38,173 bases of DNA, taken from positions 1-38,173 of the forward strand of contig PLMO01000154.1 in NCBI GenBank assembly GCA_003142515.1. Direction: 5' to 3'. The stretch comes from Bacteroidales bacterium (GTDB taxonomy: Bacteria > Bacteroidota > Bacteroidia > Bacteroidales > FEN-979). A program made the position numbers and the translations under genes. The notes under the pieces were generated by a model that did no database searches, was not told the DNA's origin, and saw only the letters and a program-made list of their open reading frames with translations. The first letter of the stretch is position 1; every line of letters starts with the position of its first letter. Positions 1 through 7,360 of the stretch are shown piece after piece.

Positions 1-1329
1 CAAATTGAAAAATTAAAAGCTTACGATTACAAAGCCAACAAAGGAATTGCATTACTTGACTCTCCTATTTCCGAATATCCTATTACTATTGATGAAGCAC
101 TAAACTTAATAAAACAAAATGTTGATTCGCAAGGTTTGAATCCTGCTTCGGGTGGGCATTTGGGATATATTCCGGGAGGAGGTATTTATTATTCGGCGCT
201 TGGTGATTATCTGGCAGATGTAACCAACCGGTTTGCGGGCCTTTTTTTTGCTTCACCCGGTGCTGTGCGTATGGAAAACATGTTGATTGCCTGGCTTGCA
301 GAAATTTTAGGCTATCCTAAAAATACAGCTGGAAATCTTACTTCCGGAGGAAGTATTGCAAACCTTATTGCTATTGTAACAGCAAGGGATGCTAAAGAAA
401 TCAACTCTAAAAACATTACTAGATCGGTAATCTATATTTCACAACAGGCACATCATTCTTTGCAAAAAGCCATCCGTATTGCCGGTTTGAACGAATGTGT
501 CTTAAGATATGTAAAACTGGATTTGGCATATAGAATTGTTGCCAACGAATTGGAAAATTTAATTAAGGAAGATAAAAAGAACGGATTAAACCCTTGTCTG
601 ATTATAGCTTCGGCAGGAACTACAGATGTTGGAGCCATTGACCCTTTGGACGAAATCGGGAACATTGCAATGCGACATAAGCTTTGGTTTCATGTGGATG
701 CAGCTTATGGTGGATTTTTTATTTTGACAAATGAAGGAAAGAAAAAATTGATCGGCATTGAGAAATCCGATTCCATTAGTATTGATCCGCACAAAGGTTT
801 GTTTCTGCCTTACGGTTTGGGTGCCATATTGATAAAGGATATCAGCCAAATGAAAAAATCGCATTCCTACCTTGCCAATTACATGCAAGATGCATTAAGC
901 TCTACAGATGAGTCTTCGCCTGCTGATTTATCTCCTGAATTGACCAAACACTTTAGGGGCTTACGGCTTTGGTTGCCTTTAAAATTACATGGGACAAAAC
1001 CTTTTGTAGCTTGTTTGGAAGAAAAATTATTATTGACAAAATACTTTTATCAGGAAATACAAAAACTTGGTTTTGAAATTGAATGCGAACCCGAATTATC
1101 GGTTGTTACTTACCGCTATATTCCTAAAAAAGGAGACCCTGATTTATTTAACAAAAGATTGATAGAAGAAGTGCAGAAAGATGGCAGGGTATTTATTACC
1201 TCAACAATGTTGAATGGAAAATTCACCTTACGTCTTGCTATACTTGCTTTTCGAACTCACCTGAAAACAATTAATTTAACCTTAAAAATATTGAAGGAAA
1301 AAGTGAAGCTGCTTGGTACTGGATGCTAG
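1..1329 (+). CDS. PLP-dependent group II (aromatic-L-amino-acid type) decarboxylase, 5' end outside window
   Basis: The frame is open from the first base, so the start lies upstream; 442 residues are visible, and about 30-40 are probably missing compared with the usual 470-480. Group II decarboxylases remove the carboxyl group of aromatic or related amino acids using pyridoxal phosphate. Visible motifs are SPGAVRMENMLIAWL, NLTSGGSIANL, the HH pair of QQAHHSLQKA, HVDAAYGG (cofactor Asp at window residue 233) and SISIDPHKGL with the Schiff-base Lys at residue 265. A TTG at 136 could be taken as a start but lies inside conserved sequence. The last residues (LLGTGC) and the stop codon are supplied by a tandem GGATGCT array, so the native C-terminus has probably been altered. 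The substrate (tyrosine, DOPA, tryptophan, glutamate) cannot be told from this fragment. Confidence 0.88.
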   Translation, partial: QIEKLKAYDYKANKGIALLDSPISEYPITIDEALNLIKQNVDSQGLNPASGGHLGYIPGGGIYYSALGDYLADVTNRFAGLFFASPGAVRMENMLIAWLAEILGYPKNTAGNLTSGGSIANLIAIVTARDAKEINSKNITRSVIYISQQAHHSLQKAIRIAGLNECVLRYVKLDLAYRIVANELENLIKEDKKNGLNPCLIIASAGTTDVGAIDPLDEIGNIAMRHKLWFHVDAAYGGFFILTNEGKKKLIGIEKSDSISIDPHKGLFLPYGLGAILIKDISQMKKSHSYLANYMQDALSSTDESSPADLSPELTKHFRGLRLWLPLKLHGTKPFVACLEEKLLLTKYFYQEIQKLGFEIECEPELSVVTYRYIPKKGDPDLFNKRLIEEVQKDGRVFITSTMLNGKFTLRLAILAFRTHLKTINLTLKILKEKVKLLGTGC

Positions 1330-1358
1330 ATGCTGGATGCTGGATGCTGGATGCTGGA
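1321..1358. repeat. Heptamer tandem array, unit GGATGCT
   Basis: Five consecutive 7-bp units (GGATGCT, one variant AGATGCT) plus a partial sixth. The array begins inside the decarboxylase reading frame and contributes its stop codon (TAG at 1327-1329). It is one of several 7-bp-period arrays in this window, each with a different unit. Confidence 0.9.
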
Positions 1359-1401
1359 AGTGTGGGATTGGCATTAGTGTTTGCTCTTTGGTACTTTACT
1401 C

Positions 1402-1468
1402 GTCCGCCTGTCCAACCTGTCCAACCTGTCCAACTTGTCCAACTTGTCCAACTTGTCCTCTTGTCCGC
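1402..1468. repeat. Nonamer tandem array, unit TGTCCAACY
   Basis: Five clear 9-bp units (TGTCCAACC twice, then TGTCCAACT three times) run from 1409 to 1453, flanked by degenerate TGTCC units. It lies in the 255-bp gap between the decarboxylase and L28. Its 9-bp period sets it apart from the 7-bp arrays elsewhere. ORFs reading through it give only low-complexity peptides on either strand. Confidence 0.85.
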
Positions 1469-1518
1469 TTCTTTAATCACGTTATTCAATCTTTTCCCAG
1501 GTAAAAAGCACTTTTTTC

Positions 1519-1549
1519 TTTGTAAATTCAAATATTTTCCCGAATTTTG
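1519..1549 (+). promoter_or_regulatory. Candidate Bacteroidota promoter for rpmB
   Basis: TTTG (1519-1522), 19 nt, then GAATTTTG (1542-1549), which matches the Bacteroidota -33/-7 consensus TTTG/TAnnTTTG with one mismatch in the -7 box. It would give a leader of about 30 nt before the L28 ATG. Confidence 0.45.
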
Positions 1550-1584
1550 CATTCCGTTTTAAAAAGCATCATAAATCACATACC

Positions 1585-1824
1585 ATGTCAAGAGTTTGCC
1601 AGATAACAGGTAAAGCAGTAATGGGAGGAAACAGTGTTTCCCACTCCAACATTAAAACCAAAAGGAAATTCTATCCCAACCTGCAAACAAAGAAATTTTA
1701 TATTCCTGAAGAGGACAAGTACATAACCATAAAAGTTTCTGCCCAGGGAATCCGAACCATCAACAAGAAAGGGATCTCTGCCTGCCTGAAAGAAGCACGG
1801 AAAAAAGGTTTTCTTATGAAATAA
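1585..1824 (+). CDS. rpmB: 50S ribosomal protein L28
   Basis: The 79-residue protein has the full L28 pattern: N-terminal MSRVCQITGK, then GNSVSHSNIKTKRKF, the basic YPNLQTKKFY segment and a C-terminal KKGISACLKEARKKG helix. L28 is a component of the large ribosomal subunit. Length and start fit the family, and no upstream in-frame start is plausible. It has its own candidate promoter and a strong terminator 22 nt after the stop, so it appears monocistronic. In many Bacteroidota rpmB is followed by rpmG (L33) and a small DUF4295 gene; neither is present here. Confidence 0.97.
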   Translation: MSRVCQITGKAVMGGNSVSHSNIKTKRKFYPNLQTKKFYIPEEDKYITIKVSAQGIRTINKKGISACLKEARKKGFLMK

Positions 1825-1845
1825 CAGGATCAATCATGATATGAT

Positions 1846-1877
1846 ATGCTGTTACGCCTTGTAACAGCATTTTTTTT
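1846..1877 (+). terminator. Rho-independent terminator after rpmB
   Basis: A perfect 10-bp stem (ATGCTGTTAC / GTAACAGCAT) with a 5-nt GCCTT loop is followed directly by a run of T residues (1870-1877). Confidence 0.9.
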
Positions 1878-1881
1878 ATCA

Positions 1882-1913
1882 TTTGGAGAAGAAATAAAAA
1901 CTGCGTATTTTCG
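1882..1913 (+). promoter_or_regulatory. Candidate promoter for the 1962-5065 gene pair
   Basis: TTTG (1882-1885), 20 nt, TATTTTCG (1906-1913; one mismatch to TAnnTTTG). Transcription would start near 1920, downstream of the ATG at 1914, which supports using the ATG at 1962 as the true start. Confidence 0.45.
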
Positions 1914-1961
1914 TTGTTTATGCGTTATCTCAAAGAGTTATCCTTCAGAAATTTCCCTGGA

Positions 1962-2624
1962 ATGAAGAAACCGTCTGCTCAAATCCTGACCTTTGTCCTT
2001 TTACTTTTTCTGTCCGACCTCCTGAATGCACAGGAAAACAACGGAAACCTTGTCCAGTTTTCCGGCATTACCATTACTTCCGACAGCCTCACTGCCGTTC
2101 CATACACCAGGATCGTCATCAAAAACACAAACCGGGGAACTACCAGTGATATTTTGGGATACTTTTCTTTCGTTGCTCATAAACAAGACACCATCCTGTT
2201 CAATGCCCTTGGGTTCAAACCGGCTTCCTTCATCATCCCCGATACCATCACAAAATCGAGGTACTCCCTCATTCAGCTGATGACCGGCGACACCCTTACA
2301 CTCCCTGCTGCTTATATTTTTCCCTGGCCGACAATTGAAGACTTTAAGCGTGCTTTTGTCAACGCCAAAGTGCCGGATGACGATCTTGACCGTGCGCGGA
2401 AAAACCTGGATCCGGAACAGATCATGATCCGGGTAAGGGATTACCCGATGGATGCGAGCATGAACTACAACAACTATATCGAAAACCAGACCAGCAAATT
2501 ATATTATTTCGGTCAACAGCAGCCGTTCAATATTTTCAACCCATTTGCCTGGGCAAAATTTATCAAAGCCTGGAAGGATGGCGAATTCAAAAGGAAAAAA
2601 CCCAAACCAACTTCCAACGAGTGA
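1962..2624 (+). CDS. Secreted carboxypeptidase-regulatory-like domain protein
   Basis: This is a 220-residue protein from the ATG at 1962, which begins a classic signal peptide (MKKPSAQILTFVLLLFLSD, cleavage probably after LNA). An upstream ATG at 1914 would place 16 residues ahead of the signal. Residues about 30-100 form a CarboxypepD_reg-like beta-sandwich (PYTRIVIKNTNRGTTSDILG, then an aromatic GYFSF strand), the fold also found at the N-terminus of SusC-type receptors. The remainder is charged, ending in a Lys-rich tail, with no domain I recognise. Its stop codon overlaps the start of the TonB receptor by 4 nt (GTGA), so the two are translationally coupled and probably act together in the periplasm or at the outer membrane. 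The exact role is unknown. Confidence 0.82.
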   Translation: MKKPSAQILTFVLLLFLSDLLNAQENNGNLVQFSGITITSDSLTAVPYTRIVIKNTNRGTTSDILGYFSFVAHKQDTILFNALGFKPASFIIPDTITKSRYSLIQLMTGDTLTLPAAYIFPWPTIEDFKRAFVNAKVPDDDLDRARKNLDPEQIMIRVRDYPMDASMNYNNYIENQTSKLYYFGQQQPFNIFNPFAWAKFIKAWKDGEFKRKKPKPTSNE

Positions 2625-5065
2625 GCCGTCCTTTGAGAAAGATCATCGTTCAAACATTCACCTGCCTTTTATGGCTGGCCGCATTGAGCGTCTCGGCCCA
2701 GCAAACTGCCGTGATCTTTGGACGGGTGATCAATGCCGGTCAGCAGGGGATTATGAATGTGAACATCACCCTTGCCGGCTTGCCCGGAGGTACGACATCT
2801 GACAAAAAAGGAAATTTTGAGCTGACAGTTCCTTCAGGGAAGAAAATCACTGTCGTCTTCACCTTCATCGGTTTTGAAAAGGAAACTGTTGACCTGATAT
2901 TAAAACCCGGTGAACGAAAAGAAATCCGTCAAACCCTGAACCAGACATCCACCTCGCTTCCCTCCATTGAAGTGAAAGATCAGCAGCTGCACACCAATAC
3001 CTTCAACCGGATCGATACAAAGACCATCTCCCTTATCCCTTCCGCCAACGCCGGCGTCGAAGATCTGATCAAGACCATGCCCGGGGTTTCTTCAAACAAT
3101 GAATTGAGCTCAACCTATTCGGTAAGGGGTGGAAACTACGATGAAAACCTGGTTTTTGTCAATGATATCGAGATCTACCGGCCTTTCCTGATCCGTTCGG
3201 GGCAGCAGGAAGGCCTGAGTTTCCTCAATCCCGATCTTGTTTCTTCCATCTCTTTCTCAGCCGGTGGATTTGATGCACGGTATGGGGATAAAATGTCGTC
3301 GGTTCTGGATATCAAGTACAAACGGCCTACTTCATTTGCAGGATCATTTGACATCAGCCTGCTGGGCGCAAATGCGCACCTGGAAGGCACGATCGCAAAA
3401 AAATTCTCATACCTCATGGGGGCACGGTATAAATCCAATTCTTATTTCCTGAAAGGACTCGATACAAAGGGCGATTATAGACCCAAATATTTCGATTTTC
3501 AGGCGCTGCTCAACTATGAGATCAATAAAAAATGGGAAATATCCGCCTTCGGAACTTATTCAAACAACTCCTTCAAGCTGGTTCCTCAGACGCGTGAAAC
3601 CAGTTTCGGGACTCTCGGCGAGGCTTATAAACTCACCATCTTCTTCGACGGTCAAGAGGTTGACAGTTACCAGAACTGGCTCGGTGCGCTGACGGCAACC
3701 TATAAGCCGGCTCCGGAGTTACGGTTGAAATTCACTGCCTCCGGCTACCAGACCATAGAAGATGAAACCTATGACATCTCTGCTGAATACTGGCTCGGAA
3801 AACTTGAAGTCAACCAGGGTAGCAGCAATGTCGGGCAGGTAACCGAAGCACTGGGGGTAGGCACGTTCCTGAACCATGCCCGGAACTCGCTGGATGGGAC
3901 TGTGTTCAACCTCGAGCACCGGGGCACCTATGAGAAGAAGAACAGCCTGACGCTATGGGGTATCAAATACCAGCATGAGTTTTTTCATTATGTTGTCAAT
4001 GAATGGGAGATGCAGGATTCGGCGGGGTATTCCTTACCACACCCGCATGATTCAGTCGGTTCACAAAATCCGCCTCACGACTCACTGCTTCTTTACAATG
4101 CAATTAAAAACAAGAGCCAGGAAGAGTCAAACCGGTATTCGGCATTTCTCCAGAATACATGGACTTTTAAAAATGAAAAGAGTGATATTGCGCTGACTGC
4201 CGGGTTGCGCTCGATGTATTGGGATTATAACCAGCAGTTCATGCTGGATCCGAGGGTTAATATTTCCTTTCAGCCGCACTGGAAGAAGGAAGTTGTTTTT
4301 CGCGTTTCGGGCGGATATTATTCCCAGCCCCCTTCTTTCCGCGAACTTACCGACCTGAAGGGTAATATAGTTGTAGGGCTAAAAGCGCAGCGGGCGATCC
4401 AGGTTGTGGCAGGTACCGATCTCTACTTCAATGCTTGGGGGCGTCCTTTCAAATTCGTGGGAGAAGCATATTACAAATACATCAACAACCTCATCCCCTA
4501 TTCCATCGATAACCTGAAGATCAGTTATTACGGAACAAATGATGCATTCGGATATGCTACCGGTGTCGACTTCAGGGTCAACGGTGAATTTGTGAAAGGG
4601 ATCGAAAGCTGGGCCAGCTTGTCATTCATGAAGACCGAAGAGAATATCAACGGCGACTGGATCCCACGCCCTACCGACCAGCGCGTAAACCTTAGCATCT
4701 TCTTCCAGGATTATATTCCCCATTATCCTTCCTGGCGGATGAACCTGACGCTTTTTTACGGTACCGGCCTGCCATTCGGTGCGCCGAATGTGCCACTAAA
4801 CCAACAGACCCTGCGTATGCCTCCATACAGGAGAGTTGATATCGGCTTATCAAAGCAGATTATCGGGGAAAACACAACCTTTTCGAGGAAGAATCCTTTC
4901 CGGGTCTTTCGTTCCATGTGGATCTCCCTGGAAGTATTCAACCTGCTGCAGATCAGCAATACGGTTTCCTACCTGTGGGTCACCGATATCAATAACCAGC
5001 AGTATGCAGTTCCGAATTACCTTACTCCGCGGCAATTCAATCTGAAGTTACAGGCAACTTTTTAA
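2621..5065 (+). CDS. TonB-dependent receptor with N-terminal carboxypeptidase-regulatory domain
   Basis: 814 residues starting at a GTG within the GTGA overlap with the preceding gene. A signal peptide (MSRPLRKIIVQTFTCLLWLA, ending SVSAQ) is followed by a CarboxypepD_reg-like domain (about 30-110; GRVINAGQQGIMNVNITLAG), a plug domain (about 130-235; VEDLIKTMPGVSS, YSVRGGNYDENLVFVNDIEI, GGFDARYGDKMSSVLDI) and a long beta-barrel ending in the aromatic C-terminus LQATF. Such receptors import large or scarce ligands across the outer membrane using TonB-ExbBD energy. It is shorter than SusC proteins (about 1000 residues or more), and no SusD partner follows. The ligand is unknown. The next gene is convergent. 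Confidence 0.9.
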   Translation: MSRPLRKIIVQTFTCLLWLAALSVSAQQTAVIFGRVINAGQQGIMNVNITLAGLPGGTTSDKKGNFELTVPSGKKITVVFTFIGFEKETVDLILKPGERKEIRQTLNQTSTSLPSIEVKDQQLHTNTFNRIDTKTISLIPSANAGVEDLIKTMPGVSSNNELSSTYSVRGGNYDENLVFVNDIEIYRPFLIRSGQQEGLSFLNPDLVSSISFSAGGFDARYGDKMSSVLDIKYKRPTSFAGSFDISLLGANAHLEGTIAKKFSYLMGARYKSNSYFLKGLDTKGDYRPKYFDFQALLNYEINKKWEISAFGTYSNNSFKLVPQTRETSFGTLGEAYKLTIFFDGQEVDSYQNWLGALTATYKPAPELRLKFTASGYQTIEDETYDISAEYWLGKLEVNQGSSNVGQVTEALGVGTFLNHARNSLDGTVFNLEHRGTYEKKNSLTLWGIKYQHEFFHYVVNEWEMQDSAGYSLPHPHDSVGSQNPPHDSLLLYNAIKNKSQEESNRYSAFLQNTWTFKNEKSDIALTAGLRSMYWDYNQQFMLDPRVNISFQPHWKKEVVFRVSGGYYSQPPSFRELTDLKGNIVVGLKAQRAIQVVAGTDLYFNAWGRPFKFVGEAYYKYINNLIPYSIDNLKISYYGTNDAFGYATGVDFRVNGEFVKGIESWASLSFMKTEENINGDWIPRPTDQRVNLSIFFQDYIPHYPSWRMNLTLFYGTGLPFGAPNVPLNQQTLRMPPYRRVDIGLSKQIIGENTTFSRKNPFRVFRSMWISLEVFNLLQISNTVSYLWVTDINNQQYAVPNYLTPRQFNLKLQATF

Positions 5066-5133
5066 AAATAAAGGAGATTGTCACCAAAAGAAGATTGGTG
5101 CAGTGGTGAATGAAATTCTCTTTTTTACTCTTG

Positions 5134-6357
5134 CTATTCAAATGATTTCAGTGAAATGTGGATGATCTCAACGGCTTCCTTCACCTGTGCTTCGTTGATG
5201 ACAAGTGGCGGCGCAAAGCGGATGATATGATTGTGGGTCGGTTTTGCCAGCAACCCGTTGTCGCGCATTTTGAGACATACATCCCATGCGGTTTTCCCGT
5301 TCACCGGTTTGATAACTGCTGCATTAAGCAATCCCTTTCCCCTGACAAGTTCGACCATGGGTGACTTCATTTTCTCCAGTTCTCTCCTGAAAATGACGCC
5401 CATGTTATAGGCATTTTCTGCCAGTTTTTCATCCCGGATCACTTCCAGCGCTGCAATAGCGACACGGCTGGCAATTGGATTTCCTCCAAAAGTAGATCCA
5501 TGTTCGCCCGGCTTGATCACCAGCATGATGGCGTCATCGGCAAGCACGGCAGATATCGGGTAAAGCCCGCCTGATAAAGCTTTTCCGAGGATCAATATAT
5601 CGGGGCGAACACCTTCCCAGTCGCAGGCAAGCAATTTCCCGGTACGGGCAATTCCTGTCTGTACTTCATCGGCAATGAACAGAACATTCTTTCCCTTACA
5701 CATGTCGTACGCCTTCTTCAGGTAGCCTTCATCCGAAACAAAAACGCCTGCTTCTCCCTGGATCGGTTCTACAAGAAACCCCGCAACATTTGGATCTTCC
5801 AGCGCTTTCTCAAGCGCTTTCAGGTCATTGTAGGGAATGATGATAAACCCGGGCGTAAACGGACCGAAGTCGTTCCTGGCCTGGGGATCGGTTGACATGG
5901 AAACAACAGAAATAGTACGGCCATGGAAGTTGTTTTCACAACAGATGATCTTCGCCTGGTTTTCCTTAATGCCCTTTACCTTGTAAGCCCATTTACGGGT
6001 CAGCTTCAGTGCCGTTTCATCCCCTTCAGCGCCGGTATTCATCGGAAGAACCCGCTGGTAGCCGAAATATTCCGTGACAAACTTCTCATAAACGCCGAGC
6101 ACATTATTATAAAAGGCCCGTGAGGTCAGTTCCAGGGTACTTGCCTGGTCGATCATTGCCTGGATGATCTTCGGGTGGCAGTGACCCTGGTTAACGGCTG
6201 AATAAGCGGATAGGAAATCAAAATATTTCTTGCCTTCCACATCCCACATAAAGACTCCCTGCCCTTTGGCAAGTACGACCGGCAATGGATGATAATTGTG
6301 TGCACCGTACCTGTCTTCCAGGTCCATTGCCATCTGAGAGGTTTTAATTTCATTCAT
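5134..6357 (-). CDS. rocD: Ornithine aminotransferase (ornithine-oxo-acid transaminase)
   Basis: This 407-residue class III aminotransferase converts ornithine and 2-oxoglutarate to glutamate semialdehyde and glutamate, linking arginine and proline metabolism in the cytoplasm. Motifs: [38 protein letters not shown] (typical of OAT rather than acetylornithine aminotransferase), [31 protein letters not shown] (Asp230) and [11 protein letters not shown] with the PLP Lys at 259. Length matches the family. Only 17 nt separate it from the upstream secreted-protein gene on the same strand, so the two may be co-transcribed although their functions seem unrelated. Confidence 0.95.
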   Translation of the reverse strand: MNEIKTSQMAMDLEDRYGAHNYHPLPVVLAKGQGVFMWDVEGKKYFDFLSAYSAVNQGHCHPKIIQAMIDQASTLELTSRAFYNNVLGVYEKFVTEYFGYQRVLPMNTGAEGDETALKLTRKWAYKVKGIKENQAKIICCENNFHGRTISVVSMSTDPQARNDFGPFTPGFIIIPYNDLKALEKALEDPNVAGFLVEPIQGEAGVFVSDEGYLKKAYDMCKGKNVLFIADEVQTGIARTGKLLACDWEGVRPDILILGKALSGGLYPISAVLADDAIMLVIKPGEHGSTFGGNPIASRVAIAALEVIRDEKLAENAYNMGVIFRRELEKMKSPMVELVRGKGLLNAAVIKPVNGKTAWDVCLKMRDNGLLAKPTHNHIIRFAPPLVINEAQVKEAVEIIHISLKSFE

Positions 6358-6374
6358 AAAAATCCCTGATCATC

Positions 6375-7328
6375 TTATTTTTTAACAATGAAAGTTCCCG
6401 AGTTAAGGAGTTTATTGTTTTCGGTTAATTTATAATAATACATCCCGTTACTGAGATCACTCAAACCAATTTGTCCTGAGTTTCCATTCAAAGGAACCTG
6501 CTGGATGAATTTTGCCTGGGCATCATAAACTTCAAAATATCCGTTTTCAACACTCCTGCCAAGTTCAATTTTCAGGTATTGGGAGGCGGGATTCGGTGAA
6601 AGTTTCACCTTTACAGAAGGCATAAGCAGGAGCGGGAATCCGCTTACATCCGTAAGGTTAACATCATCAAACAGTGCCATGCTGCCAATCTGCCCGACGC
6701 TGCCTAACATATTAGTTGCATTAAACCCAGCACAGGATAAGAGTAGGAGGGTAAGTGTATCGGGTATTGTAGAATGATCACGGTATGTAACAGCGGTATC
6801 AAATGCGGTCCAGGAATCGATTATACCATGAAATGCAAGGCGGTTGTATGCCAGGGTGTCGCGGCGATTGGGGATAGATGTGGAATTCCATTTTGAAAGT
6901 AAAAGCACGGCTGCAGAGGAGTCGTTTACGAGGGGATATGATTGATAATAACCCAAAAACCTTGTGGGTAAGGTACTGCCATAAGGATAAGGGATTCCAA
7001 GAATGGCCTTGTCTGTAACCCAATTGATCTTAATGGTTCCGATAACACCGGGAATAACAGCCTGCACAAGATCAATATACCCGGTAACCAGACGGACAGA
7101 ATAAGTTCCGCTATGAGCCGTATCACAAGGGGAAGCAGTGATTCCCGACGGTGTCGGGATCGTATCCAGGATGTTTAGCGTTGAAAATATACTGCTATCC
7201 GGCTCGTAGTAGTGATGCACAGTATTATATTTCCAGTGTTCGAAATCACCTCCACGAATATTCTGTTGTCCGTAACCATATACAGAAATGCATAAAACGA
7301 GTACTGCAAGTGTGAGAATTTTTTTCAT
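6375..7328 (-). CDS. Secreted PCMD-like protein with T9SS type A sorting domain
   Basis: 317 residues. A signal peptide (MKKILTLAVLVLCISVYGYG) is followed by a beta-rich region (about 25-225) resembling the putative carbohydrate metabolism domain (PCMD): a GGDFEHW start, then DTAHSGTYSVRL, a TRFLGYYQSYP strand and a final MALFDDVNL strand. The last 85 residues form a T9SS type A sorting domain (KLSPNPASQYLKIEL, FEVYDAQ, LSDLSNGMYYYKL, GTFIVKK), so the protein should be exported by the type IX system to the cell surface. It starts 32 nt after the TonB receptor gene, which suggests an operon in which it supplies a surface ligand-binding partner. The T9SS assignment is firm; the PCMD assignment is moderate and by eye. 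Confidence 0.8.
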   Translation of the reverse strand: MKKILTLAVLVLCISVYGYGQQNIRGGDFEHWKYNTVHHYYEPDSSIFSTLNILDTIPTPSGITASPCDTAHSGTYSVRLVTGYIDLVQAVIPGVIGTIKINWVTDKAILGIPYPYGSTLPTRFLGYYQSYPLVNDSSAAVLLLSKWNSTSIPNRRDTLAYNRLAFHGIIDSWTAFDTAVTYRDHSTIPDTLTLLLLSCAGFNATNMLGSVGQIGSMALFDDVNLTDVSGFPLLLMPSVKVKLSPNPASQYLKIELGRSVENGYFEVYDAQAKFIQQVPLNGNSGQIGLSDLSNGMYYYKLTENNKLLNSGTFIVKK

Positions 7329-7360
7329 GATGAACTTTTTTGTTTGAATGGTTGATTTGA

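Noticed and set aside
1271-1562. Short ORFs on both strands through the tandem arrays (low-complexity CPT or WTS peptides)
   Set aside because: They are translations of the 9-bp and 7-bp repeats with no start context or family resemblance.
5081-5132. CACCAA/TTGGTG hairpin as a terminator between the convergent receptor and rocD genes
   Set aside because: Short 6-bp stem without a T run directly after it on either strand; it may still be a weak signal.
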